Source of the DNA: Channallabes apus
Lineage: Eukaryota > Chordata > Actinopteri > Siluriformes > Clariidae
Reading direction: 5' to 3'
DNA length: 64,000 nt
Assembly: GCA_030522415.1 (NCBI GenBank)
Contig: CM060114.1
Span: forward strand, 26,997,804 to 27,061,803
A program made the translations under genes and the position numbers. Shown here one piece after another: positions 45,553 through 55,920 of the stretch (position 1 is the stretch's first letter; the number at the start of each line of letters is the position of its first letter). The notes under the pieces are model-generated. The model made no database searches and was not told where the DNA came from. It was given only the letters and a program-made list of their open reading frames with translations.

Positions 45553-46728
45553 TAGGGCTGCAACTAACGATTATTTTGGTAATCGATTAGTTGGACGATT
45601 AATTTTCGATTAATCGGATAAAACCGAACGCTTTAATTTGATGTTTTGCTTAACTATATAAAACAATAAATCAGGGTATTATTTATGTATAAAAGTAAAC
45701 TTTAAAAAATGCAAAAGCCACATATAGAGTTCAATGATCTTTAATTATGGCATTTAAACCTCATTTTACAGTATGTAAATCAACATTTTTTTTTAACAAA
45801 AATTGCAGACGGCAATATATATAGTTTAAAAAATACACTGACATTCATTTATTAAGAATGACCTCAATTTTAAATTCTCTTAAATTAATTCAACTTAATA
45901 AGAAGAAGAATAGACTTCTAGACCTCGGTTTATACATTATTTCGATCCTCTCGTGTATTTTATCCTTTTTTTGTTGTCTCAATAATAATAATAATTATAG
46001 ATATATATAGAGAGACCATTTTGCTACACTAGACATTAATCTTGTTGTTTTAAGCATTCTCGTAATACGTAGGGGGAGAAAAAAAAACCCGGCTACTGGG
46101 TTCACTGTTTATTTTGCCTTTTTTCCGCATTTCCCTGTGTATAGCGTGTAGAATCATGGGATATATCCGGTCCTCCAAAGCATAAAATGAATGCGAAGAA
46201 AACGAACTAGAAGTGTTTTCCTTGCGTTCGTTGGGATTTGAATGCCAAGAAAAAGCTGCATGCAACGTTTTTTTCTTTTTACGCCGTATAACCGCGCAGC
46301 CGGACAAACGCACGTCACCAACGCCCGTGTTAACACTCATTGACTCCTTTTTTTTTTTTTTTTTAGTCGTGGCCAATTCCTCCCCGTCGCTAGGGGCTCC
46401 CACATGTGTAGAAAACCCTCGGCACTTCATCCGCGTTCACCGGACACTACGAACAGAAGAAAACCGCTCGATTTTAACGCCCGATAAGAGGTGTTTAATG
46501 TAAATTGCTCCCATACTTTGGAGGACTTGAGGCGCGCGCTTTTTCTTGCAAACGCTTCTGTAACCTCCGTTGCGCGAGCGACTGTGTATCTGTGTGTGTG
46601 TATTTGTGCATCTTGTGGTCGCGTTCCTCAGTAACGTGAGCAGCCCAACTAATCGATAACGGCATTCGTTGACAACGAATTTCATTATCGATAATTATCG
46701 ATTTTAGCGATTAGTTGTTGCAGCCTTA
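45553..46728. mobile_element. hAT MITE (TAGGGCTGCAACTAACGA ends)
   Basis: 1176 bp. The left end is TAGGGCTGCAACTAACGATT and the inverted right end TAAGGCTGCAACAACTAAT. A perfect 8-bp duplication TTTCGAAT lies at 45545-45552 and 46729-46736. Repeated aatcgat-type motifs fill both ends. It lies near the centre of a palindromic pair of flanks. Confidence 0.93.
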
Positions 46729-46736
46729 TTTCGAAT

Positions 46737-47040
46737 TAATATTGACTACCATAATAATTAAAATAAGTAACTAGTTTACTAGCGTGAGCTAATGCTGCTA
46801 CTGATTTTATTTCAGCTTACCTGTTCAGTTTTATTGCCATTCTTTGTAAAATATTGTCTTTATAGTTTTATATGTAGTTTGTCTTGATGTTCTTTCCATT
46901 ATTTCTTTGTTTTACTAATATGACCCAATATGTCATATTACTTTTACTAATATGACCCAATATGTTCAATGATACTTGAAATAATATGTTTAAGTATCAT
47001 TGATTTCCGTATTGTGTTATATTTTTATTCTAGTAACTGG
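46737..47040. repeat. Inverted partner of 44930-45540
   Basis: Reverse complement of the left flank: gaacaggtaagctg, aaaatcagtagcagca and attattatggtagtcaat occur on opposite strands on the two sides of the MITE. Confidence 0.8.
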
Positions 47041-47248
47041 TGTTAAAAATTTCTCTCTACATTAATAAGCCAATGTATTATGATGTGGGCCAGAAAGTCC
47101 AGGGCCACTTTTTGGTCCCAGTCCGCCCCTGCCCACAGTTGCTGTAATCCCCCATCCCACCTTTCATTCAGGTGTGAAGTTATCAAACTGGTTTCGCTGC
47201 TGGGGGAATTCGCAGAATTGGGGGTTTTAAAACAAATTAACAAGCAAC

Positions 47249-48453
47249 AGTGGCGGTTCTACACTGAATTGTCCCTGGGCGAGTCTCCCTCCCGGTGACC
47301 GCCCCCCCCCCCATTATCGCCTCCCTCCCTCCCGGTGACCGCCCCCCCCCCGTTATCGCCTCCCCATCGCCCCATGTAAAGAGAACGAGCATCGACCAGT
47401 TTGTTCTTCTAATCAGTACATGAATTAACGGGCTGTTACGCTGCCGCGCGCAACATTAAAAATAAAGCAGAGAAGCTAACAGTGTGTTTATGTTTCTGCG
47501 CATTCGGATGTATTGCCCCCTCGATATTAATTAAACATCTTCACTTAGAATTTACGGAGGGAAAGATATTGATCCTTTCTCGATGCAGCGAATTTCTTTG
47601 AGCAAATTAATAATAATTTCAATGAATGAAAATATGAAGAAGAAAAGGTGGAGCTGAAAAGTACACCAAAATAAGAAAAAGCTTTAGAGGTAAATGCTGT
47701 GAAATGCTTCAAATGAACAGATTCTGCCTTTGGTGTGAAGGAAAGTTCCAGTTCCGCAGGCTCTGATTGCTCTAATGCCTCTTTTCCACTGCATAGTACG
47801 GCACGACACGGTTCAGTTCAACTCACTTCGGTTTGGCGCAGTTTGGCTCGGTTTGCTCTTCCACTGCAGTGTAGTAACACTTTAGCGTGGGCGGGATTAC
47901 TCACGCGCGCGGCGCCGCTACTGCCGTGACGTCATCGTAAACGCGCCACAAACAAACACACAATGGAGCATATCAACGGCATGGTGTTCTTCATTCTCGG
48001 CATGTGGATGTTTTTAACAGCGAGACGAAGGAGTTTGTTTCAAAAGAGGCCGACGACTGTTAATACAAAAAGGTGCGTGCGATCCTTCTCTAGCTGTTCT
48101 AAATATATCGGTTCTGTTGTGTCTCGTGTCGCAAGTTCAGTGACGCAGTAATGATGATTTTCTCCGGCTAATCAGTGACCAGCCGTGTTTACACGTCACG
48201 TTTTGGTAACGGTTCGGCGCGCTTGGAACCTCGGCCGAGGTGGTACTGAAAAAAGGAACAGGTACTATGTACTGTTCCCAGTGGATCAAGCCCCAAAAGT
48301 GAGTAGAACTGAACCGTGTCGTGTCGTACTATGCAGTGGAAAAGCGCCATAACATTATTGTCAGGGACAGGTAGGCTGGATCCAGCAGCTTATCACATCG
48401 CACATCATAATACACTGGCTCATTATAGTGGAGATTAATTTTTAAAACCACAT
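47249..48453. repeat. hAT-ended copy 2 of the dispersed element
   Basis: Begins with the same terminus as 2769 (CAGTGGCGGTTCTACACTGA), followed by C-rich cccggtgaccg repeats, then the sequence shared with 44485. It is interrupted by a Harbinger MITE (47776-48349) and by the RTE LINE at 48454, and resumes at 54875. The right terminus is not identified. Confidence 0.7.
47776..48349. mobile_element. Harbinger-type MITE, second copy
   Basis: 574 bp with inverted ends TGCCTCTTTTCCACTGCATA / TGGCGCTTTTCCACTGCATA and a TAA duplication (47773-47775, 48350-48352). Very similar throughout to 11030-11602, including a 62-codon ORF (47963-48151). Confidence 0.93.
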
Positions 48454-48633
48454 CATCTTTGTCTTTCGGTTGTTCCCTTTCAGGGGTCGCCACAGCGAAT
48501 CATCTGCCTCGATCTAACCCTATCCTCTGCATCCTCTTCTCTCACACCAACTAACGTCATGTCCTCTCTCACTGCATCCATAAATCTCCTCTTTGGTTTT
48601 CCTCTAGACCAAAGCATCCTTCTACCGATATAT

Positions 48634-49476
48634 TCACACTCTCCTCTGAACATGTCCAAACCACCTCAATCTGGCCTCTCTGACTTTATCTCCAAAACAC
48701 CTAACATGGGTTGTCCCTCTGATGAACTCATTCTTGATCCTATCCATCCTTGTCACTCCCAAAGAGAACCTCAACATCTTCAGCTGTGCTACCTCTAGCT
48801 CTGCCTCCTGTCTTTTCTTCAGTACCACTGTCTCTAAGCCATAGAGCATTGCTGGTCTCACCACTGTGCTGTACACCTTTCCTTTCATTCTCGCTGATAC
48901 TCTTTTATCGCACAACACACCTGACACTTTTCTCCACCCATTCCAACATGCCTGTACTCGTCTCTTCACCTCCTTTGAACACTCTCCGTTGCTCTCGACC
49001 GTTGATCCTAAGTACTTAAAATCCTGCACCTTCTTTACCTCTGCTCCCTGTAGCCTCACTGTTCCTCTTGGGTTTCTCTCATTCACACACATGTATTCCG
49101 TCTTGCTGCGGCTAACCTTCATTCCTCTGCTTTCCAGAGCGTACCTCCACCTGTTCCCTGTTCTCGCTACAAAGCACAATGTCATCTGCAAACATCATAG
49201 TCCATGGAGACTCCTGTCTAACTTCATCTGTCATCCTGTCCATCACTAGAGCAAACAAAAAGGGGCTTAGAGCCGATCCTTGATGCAGACCCACATCACC
49301 TTGAACTCTTCTGTCACACCTACAGCACATCTTACCACTGTCTTACAGCTCTCATACATGTCCTGCACCACTCCAACATACTTCTCTGCCACTCCAGACT
49401 TCCTCATACAACACCACAGCTCCTCTCTCGGCACCCTGTCGTACGCTTTCTCTAAATCTACAAAGACACAATGCAA
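48634..49476 (-). pseudogene. RTE ORF, RT catalytic and C-terminal part, frameshifted
   Basis: Three overlapping frames carry HCVFVDLEKAYDRVPREEL (motif A, 49267-49476), LHQGSALSPFLFALVMDRM and MMFADDIVLCSE (motifs B and C, 49112-49330), then FKYLGSTVESNGECSKEVKR and RWFGHVQRR (48634-49191). Indels near 49470, 49290 and 49165 break continuity. Confidence 0.9.
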
Positions 49477-51248
49477 CTCTTTATTACTTGTCTGTACTTC
49501 TCCACCAGCATCCTCAAACCAAATACTGCATCTGATGTACTCTTTCTAGGCATAAAACCATATTGCTGCTCACAAATTCTCACCTCTGCCCTTAACCTAG
49601 CTTCCACTACTCTTTCCCACAGCTTCATTGTATGGCTCATTAGCTTTATACCTCTGTAATTGCCACAGCTCTGCGCATCTCCCTTGTTCTTAAAAATCAG
49701 CACCAATACACTTCTCCTCCAGTCCTCTGGAATCCTCTCACTCTCCAAGATCTCGTTAAATAAACTAGTCAGAAACTCTACTGCCACCTCTCCTAAGCAC
49801 TTCCATACCTCCACAGGTATGTTATCAGGACCAACAGCCTTTCCACTCTTCATCCTCTTCAACGCCCTTCTCACCTCACTTTTACTAATATTTGCTACGT
49901 CCGGCTCCACAACAGTCACCTCTTCTACTCTTTGTTCTCTTTCGTTTTCCTCATTCATCAACTCCTCAAAGTACTCCTTCCATCTTCCCATCACCCTTCT
50001 GGCATCTGTCAGTACATTTCCATCTCTATCTTTAATCACTCTAACCTGCTGCACATCCTTCCCATCTCTATCTCTTTGCCTCGCCAACCTGTACAGATCC
50101 ACCTCTCCCTCCTTACTGTCCAGCCTAGCATACAAGTCCTCATATGCTCTTTGTTTGGCCTTTGCCACTTCTACCTTCACCTTACGCTGCATCTCCCTGT
50201 ACTCCTGTCTACTCTCTTCAGTCCTATCAGTGTCCCACCTCTTCTTAGCTAGCCCCTTTCTCTGTATACACTCCTGGACTTCCTCATTCCACCACCAAGT
50301 CTCCTTGTCCCCTTTTCCCTTACCTGATGATACACCAAGTACTCTCTTACCTGTCTCCCTGATCACATTGGCTGTAGTTGTCCAGTCAACTGAAAGCACC
50401 TCCTGACCACCCATCACCCATTGTCTCAACTCCTCCCTAAAGACTACACAACATTCTTCCTTTCTCAGCTTCCACCACTTTGTCCTCTGTTCTGCCTTTT
50501 TCCTCTTCACCTTCCTCACCACCAGGGTTATTTTACACACCACCATTCTGTGTTGTCTGGCTACACTCTCCCCTACCAACACTTTGCAGTCACTAATCTC
50601 TTTCAGATTACAACGTCGACACAAGATGTAGTCCACCTGAGTGCTTCTGCCTCCACTCTTACATGTCACCCTATGTTCCTGCCTCTTCTGGAAGAATGTA
50701 TTTACTACTGCCATTTCCATCCTCTTTGCAAAGTCCACCACCATCTGTCCTTCTACATTCCTGTCCTGAACACCAAACCTGCCCATCACATTTTCATCCC
50801 CTCTGTTCCCTTCCCCAACATGTCCATTGAAGTCTGCACCAATCACAACTCTCTCACCTCTGGGGATGCTCTGCATCACTTCATCTAACTCACTCCAGAA
50901 TTTCTCCTTCTCTTCTAACACACATCCTACCTGTGGGGCAGAACCACTAACAACATTGAACATCACCCCTTCAATTTCCAGCTTCAGACGCATCATCCTA
51001 TCTGATACTCTCTTCACTTCTAAAACATTCCTTACAAACTCCTCTTTCAGAATAACTCCTACTCCATTTCTTTTCCTATCCACACCATGGTAAAACAATT
51101 TGAACCCTGATCCTAAGCTTCTAGCTTTGCTACCTTTCCACCTGGTCTCCTGGACACACAGTATATCCACCTTCCTTCTCTGCATCATATCAACCAACTC
51201 TCTTCCCTTCCCTGTCATGGTCGCAACATTCAAAGTACCCACTTTCAC
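49458..51248 (-). pseudogene. RTE ORF, endonuclease and N-terminal RT part
   Basis: 596 open codons from MKVGTLNVATMTGKGRELVD. Endonuclease motifs are VQETRWKG, VVIGADFNGHVGEG, STQVDYILCRR and RQHRMVV. Then come WWWNEEVQ and the RT start (SGKAVGPDNIPVEVWKCL, NYRGIKLMSHTMKLWERVVE, QQYGFMPRKSTSDAVFGLRM). The frame leaves the consensus after this point, so only the endonuclease and fingers region is contiguous. Confidence 0.92.
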
Positions 51249-51424
51249 TCCTAAACTCTTGCCTTTCCTCTTCTCTCTCTGCTTTCGAACACGCCTTCCT
51301 CCTCTCCTTCTTCGACCAACAGTAGTCCAATTTCCACCGACACCCAGTAGGTCAACAGCACCGGTGGTGGTCGTTGTTAACCCGGGCCGCGACCGATCCG
51401 GTATGGGAATTATATTTCTGATGG

Positions 51425-54400
51425 ATAATCACGATGGCGCGGCCACGTCCAGACGCCTTCCTGATCGCTCCGTACAAACTGTGCGTTTTTTTCCTTCTTT
51501 CTTTATTTATTTTACTTTCATTCGCTAAGAGTACTTCAGGTTTAGTGACCTATGACAGTAGAACACTACTGGATATAGGAATTCAGATTTCGGCGCTTAC
51601 TTATACCACCTTTAAGCCTGACCCGTCGTGGCCCTCTGAGATACTACGCTGCTCAGACGACAACAACAATGGACGGGACGCTAACCCGCGGCGAAGAACA
51701 AAGAAGCGTCGAGGGAAACGCGGCGGCGTCCGTAACAGAATGAGAGAACAAGCTCATCGCACCCCTCTGCCGAGTATCCTGCTGGCTAATGTACAGTCAC
51801 TGGAGAATAAGCTTGATGACCTCAGAGCCAGAGTTACTTTCCAGCGAGATATCAGGGATTGTAATCTTCTGTGCTTTACAGAAACATGGCTGACCCCCAT
51901 TGTGCCGGACCGAGTCGTAACCCCATCGGACTCATTCTCTGTGTTCCGCATGGACAGGACGGCAGAGTCTAACAAAGCTAAAGGTGGAGGTGTGTGCTTC
52001 ATGGTCAACAAGAAGTGGTGCGATGCCAGGAGTGTTTCCATTCTCTCCAGTAGCTGCTCGCCTCATTTGGAATATCTGAGTGCTAAATGTCGTCCTTTCT
52101 ACCTGCCTCGCGAGTTCACCTCGGTCATTGCCACGGCGGTCTACATCCCACCCCACGCGGACACAGGCACTGCTCTGTCTGAACTACATGATGTGCTGAG
52201 TGAGTTCCAAAACAAACACCCGGACGCAGCGCACATTGTAGCAGGTGACTTTAATAAAGCGAACCTCAGACAGGTTATGCCAAACTTTCACCAACATGTT
52301 ACATGTCCGACAAGGGGACTCAACATTCTGGACCACTGTTACACACCATACAAGCGGGGCTACAAAGCTGTTTCACATCCAGCATTCGGGAAATCAGACC
52401 ACAACGCCATTTTCCTCATACCGGAATATCAACAAAGCTTTCGTCGTGAAGCTCCGGTCATGAGGGAGGTGCAACGCTGGTCTGCCCAATCAGAAGCTAC
52501 GCTACAGGACGCGCTCGATGACGTAGATTGGGACATGTTCCGAGCCTGCGCAGTAGACATCAACGAGTTTGCGGATGTAGCAGTTAGCTTCGTTAGCACG
52601 CTCGTAAATGAAGTTGTCCCGACAGTGAGGTTCAAATCGTTTCCGAACCAGAAGCCTTGGGTAGACCAATCGATCCGCGATGCTGTGAATGCCCGGACCG
52701 CTGCTTATAATGCCGCACTCATTAGCGGCGATATGAGCGCATACAAAGCGGCTTCTTATAGCGTCAGGCGAGCGGTGAGGGAAGCTAAGGGGCGGTTCCG
52801 ACAGCGAACTGAATCACACTTCCATCAGGGTGACACACGCCGCATGTGGCACGGATTACGCACAATCACGGACTACAAGGTTGCCAAAGACACCACGACG
52901 ATCGTCGCCGACTCTGCATTCGCCAACGAGCTGAACGCATTCTTCGCCCGGTTCGAGGTTAGCCAGGCGGCTAATGCTAGCAGCCTGCTGACTGAGAGTG
53001 ATGACGTCATCAGCGAGGATTGCGTCATCAGCATCGCAGAGCACGACGTTCGCACGGCGCTGAGGAGGGTGAACACCAGGAAAGCGGCGGGTCCAGATGG
53101 CATCTCTGGGCGCCTGCTGCGCTGCTGCGCTGACCAGCTGTCAGGTGTGTTCACCTGTATCTTTAATGAGTCCCTGGCGAAGTCTGTGGTCCCGGCGTGT
53201 TTCAAGAGATCCACCATTGTCCCCGTGCCCAAGACCAACAAACCCTCATGCCTGAATGACTACCGGCCTGTTGCACTGACATCGATGGTCATGAAGGTAT
53301 TTGAGGGTCTGCTAAAAAACATCATCTCCTCCTCCATCCCCAGCTCCATAGATCCACTTCAGTTCGCCTACCGCCCCAACAGATCCACAGAGGATGCCAT
53401 CTCCCATGTTCTGCACACCACTCTCAGCCACGTGGACAAGATGCAAGGTAACTATGTGAGATTGCTGTTTATAGATTACAGCTCTGCTTTCAACACAATA
53501 GTGCCTAACAGACTGTTCACAAAGCTGAGAGATCTAGGACTTAACAAACGCTTGTGTGCCTGGGTGTTGGACTTCCTCTCGGACAGATCTCAAGCGGTGA
53601 GAGTGGGCAAGTGCTTCTCCAGCAGCATCACCATCAACACAGGTGCTCCACAGGGATGTGTTCTCTCTCCACTGCTATACTCTCTTTACACTTCAGACTG
53701 TGTGGCCATGTTCGACTCCAACACCATCGTTAAGTTTGCTGACGATACGGTGGTGCTGGGCTTCATCTCCAACAACGATGAGTCGGCCTACATAGATGAA
53801 GTGGAGAACCTGGCACTATGGTGTGAAGAAAACTGCCTCCGACTGAACGTCAGTAAGACGAAGGAGCTGGTGGTGGACTTCAGAAGGGGACAACTGGACC
53901 ACAAACCCCTCATCATCAATGGAGCTCCAGTGGAGAGAGTGAGCAGCTTCAAGTACTTGGGCGTCCACATCTCCGAGGATCTGACTTGGACTGAGCATAT
54001 CTGTGCTCAGACGAAAAGGGCAAAGCAGCGTCTGTACCACCTGAGGCAGTTGAGGAAGTTTGGGGTTTCCCCTGCTGTCCTTAAGGCTTTCTACTCGGGT
54101 GCTGTTGAGAGCATCCTAACACAGAACATTTCATCCTGGTTTGGGAATAGCTGTGTACAGGACAGGAAAGCCCTCCAGAGAGTGATCCGGGCAGCTGAAC
54201 GCTGCTGCAGGTTAACTCTCCCCTTCATGCAGGACATCTACACCAGGAGATGTAAAACCAGGGCAGCTCGTATCATTAAGGACTTGTCGCACCCCAATAA
54301 CGGACTGTTCAAACTTCTGCATTCAGGCAGAAGGTTCCGGGTCATTATGGCCAAAACGGAGAGACTCAGGAGGAGTTTTTATCCACAGGCGATTAGACTC

Positions 54401-54733
54401 CTCAACCATGATGGGCCACTCTCCCATTCATAGGACTGGTAACAGTTCACCCACACACTGCTGTGCTGACATTCCACACTGCACACTGCACTTTAGTCTG
54501 GACTGTAAGCATCACTTGCACTAACATCTTTATCCTGCTCAGATACACATTTTATTATTATGTTTACATTTGCACTTTTTTTTTTTTTTTTAATTTAAAT
54601 TTCTATTTCTATTTATAGATTATTTCTTTTGTTTCTTGTTATTTGCACAAAGTAGGAGCGGTTCAGGATACATTTCACTGCGTGTTGTACTTGTATAACT
54701 ATGCATGTGACAAATAAAGAATCTTGGATCTTG
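51425..54733 (+). mobile_element. Rex1/CR1-like LINE, apparently full length
   Basis: Inserted into the 5' region of the RTE element in opposite orientation. The 3' end is gtgacaaataaagaatcttg followed by gatcttg, a short repeat tail. The 5' edge is placed just before the ATG at 51434 and is approximate. Clade assignment rests on recognised reading of the protein and could be another CR1-group family. Confidence 0.8.
51434..54433 (+). CDS. LINE ORF2: endonuclease plus reverse transcriptase, intact 999 codons
   Basis: The N-terminus has a hydrophobic stretch (VFFLLSLFILLSF) and a basic region (RRRTKKRRGKRGG). The APE endonuclease spans about residues 110-335, with LLANVQSLENKLDDLR, CFTETWL near 150, VAGDFNK near 270 and KSDHNAIF near 321. 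The RT spans about 560-860, with DYRPVALTSMVMKVFEGLL near 609, motif A LLFIDYSSAFNTIVPNRL near 678, motif B GAPQGCVLSPLLYSLYTSDC and motif C VKFADDTVVLG near 767. A C-terminal RLLNHDGPLSHS follows. No internal stop or frameshift and all catalytic acids are present, so this copy could encode a working replicase. Confidence 0.93.
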   Translation: MARPRPDAFLIAPYKLCVFFLLSLFILLSFAKSTSGLVTYDSRTLLDIGIQISALTYTTFKPDPSWPSEILRCSDDNNNGRDANPRRRTKKRRGKRGGVRNRMREQAHRTPLPSILLANVQSLENKLDDLRARVTFQRDIRDCNLLCFTETWLTPIVPDRVVTPSDSFSVFRMDRTAESNKAKGGGVCFMVNKKWCDARSVSILSSSCSPHLEYLSAKCRPFYLPREFTSVIATAVYIPPHADTGTALSELHDVLSEFQNKHPDAAHIVAGDFNKANLRQVMPNFHQHVTCPTRGLNILDHCYTPYKRGYKAVSHPAFGKSDHNAIFLIPEYQQSFRREAPVMREVQRWSAQSEATLQDALDDVDWDMFRACAVDINEFADVAVSFVSTLVNEVVPTVRFKSFPNQKPWVDQSIRDAVNARTAAYNAALISGDMSAYKAASYSVRRAVREAKGRFRQRTESHFHQGDTRRMWHGLRTITDYKVAKDTTTIVADSAFANELNAFFARFEVSQAANASSLLTESDDVISEDCVISIAEHDVRTALRRVNTRKAAGPDGISGRLLRCCADQLSGVFTCIFNESLAKSVVPACFKRSTIVPVPKTNKPSCLNDYRPVALTSMVMKVFEGLLKNIISSSIPSSIDPLQFAYRPNRSTEDAISHVLHTTLSHVDKMQGNYVRLLFIDYSSAFNTIVPNRLFTKLRDLGLNKRLCAWVLDFLSDRSQAVRVGKCFSSSITINTGAPQGCVLSPLLYSLYTSDCVAMFDSNTIVKFADDTVVLGFISNNDESAYIDEVENLALWCEENCLRLNVSKTKELVVDFRRGQLDHKPLIINGAPVERVSSFKYLGVHISEDLTWTEHICAQTKRAKQRLYHLRQLRKFGVSPAVLKAFYSGAVESILTQNISSWFGNSCVQDRKALQRVIRAAERCCRLTLPFMQDIYTRRCKTRAARIIKDLSHPNNGLFKLLHSGRRFRVIMAKTERLRRSFYPQAIRLLNHDGPLSHS

Positions 54734-54874
54734 ATTCGCATCATTGATTTGGCAAATGTTTTACGTCGGATGCCCTTCCTGACACAACCCTCTGCATTTA
54801 TCCAGACTTGGGACTGGCACAAGAAGACACTGGATTGCGCCCCCTCATGGTTGCATTAATTTTTAAAACCACAT

Positions 54875-55010
54875 ACTAATATAAAAATATAACACAAAAA
54901 AACGTAAATAAAAAAAAGTATCACTGAACATATATTGGGTCGTATTTGTAAAAAACAACAAAAAAAAAAAAACAAACAAAAAACAAAAGGAAAGAAACCG
55001 TTTTCCCGAA
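54875..55010. repeat. Continuation of dispersed element copy 2
   Basis: aatataacacaaaaaaacg and gaacatatattgggtcgtat continue the sequence broken at 48453, matching 44945-45060 and the inverse of 46930-47030. Confidence 0.75.
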
Positions 55011-55066
55011 ACGCTACAGTAAACAAACAAACGGCAAACAAGCAAACAAGTAACGCGCGCGCTCAC

Positions 55067-55328
55067 CTTTGAAGTTCAGTCGCTGTTGAGGAACACTGGA
55101 GCGCGAGCCCGGGCTCAAAGCAACTTCTTCATCGTATCCTTTAAATTCCTTTTGATCAGGAAACAAAAATGTCCTTTTTTGCGCCAGAAAGGGAGACAAG
55201 AGAGACGCTACACCGCTCCGGAGCTGTAAATTCGAGGACTCTCTCAGTCTCTCTCTCGAACTGCCGGTGCAAAGGGTTTTTCCCCTAACCCTCACTTTCC
55301 TCGAGATCACATGACCTCTGTGTTTCAC
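55067..55328 (-). other. Candidate non-coding first exon (possibly plexin)
   Basis: CpG-rich minus-strand segment ending at a donor (cttcaaag|gtgagc, exon end 55067). It lies upstream of the plexin coding exons on the same strand. No protein family is recognised. A frame from ATG 55328 stays open to the donor and would join in frame with the plexin ATG after splicing to 30969. The link to plexin is inference from strand, donor and phase only. The 5' limit is unknown. Confidence 0.4.
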
Positions 55329-55700
55329 AGGTAAGCAGAAATGACGCGGATGTGTAACGCACCTGAGAAGCCAGCAGCTAACAAACAGTTCGCGCGCGCG
55401 CTCTCTGGTTTGTCTCTCACAAACTGGTTTGTCTGTAGCTTCGCCCCTGAGAGCCGCTCACGAGAAGCCCCCCCCCCCCCCCCCCCCAAAAAAATAAATA
55501 AATAAATAAAATAAAATAAAAAAATGTGCGTGTGTGTCAGTCCCCGTGGGCATGCTTTAAGATCTTGGTGGGGACCAATATGTGATAGGTTTGACTTTGC
55601 AGGGACATCTGGTTGCCCTCAACATGGCTTAAAAAAGAGGCTGCTTAAAGATCATTTGAACTGTATGTGTTAGTATCATACTAATTATCTGCAGTAATGG

Positions 55701-55735
<35 letters not shown>

Positions 55736-55880
55736 CCAGCTAAAGGATTCAAATGATTTATGATTATGCTAACGTGTCTGAGGGGTGAAAGTGTTGTCCT
55801 TGCCCTGTGGACTTGAACAGATGTGCTTTTTTTCTCTTCCCTCATTTGTTTCTCTCCAGCTGCCAGCATCTCCATCACAC

Positions 55881-55920
<40 letters not shown>

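Larger units (their letters stand above)
48454..54854 (-). mobile_element. RTE-clade LINE with 20-bp target-site duplication, interrupted by another LINE
   Basis: Bounded by attaatttttaaaaccacat at 48434-48453 and 54855-54874. The element runs right to left. Its 5' region (ggatgcccttcctgacacaa on the plus strand) is at 54734-54854 and continues at about 51249-51420, interrupted by the insertion of roughly 51425-54733. Coding sequence spans 51248-48634 and the 3' tail is GAT-type. Without the insertion it is about 3.1 kb, the usual full length for RTE. Confidence 0.9.

Noticed and set aside
49660..50888. Long plus-strand open frames (248 and 155 codons)
   Set aside because: They are antisense to the RTE endonuclease/RT frame, with low-complexity Ser/Leu/Thr composition.
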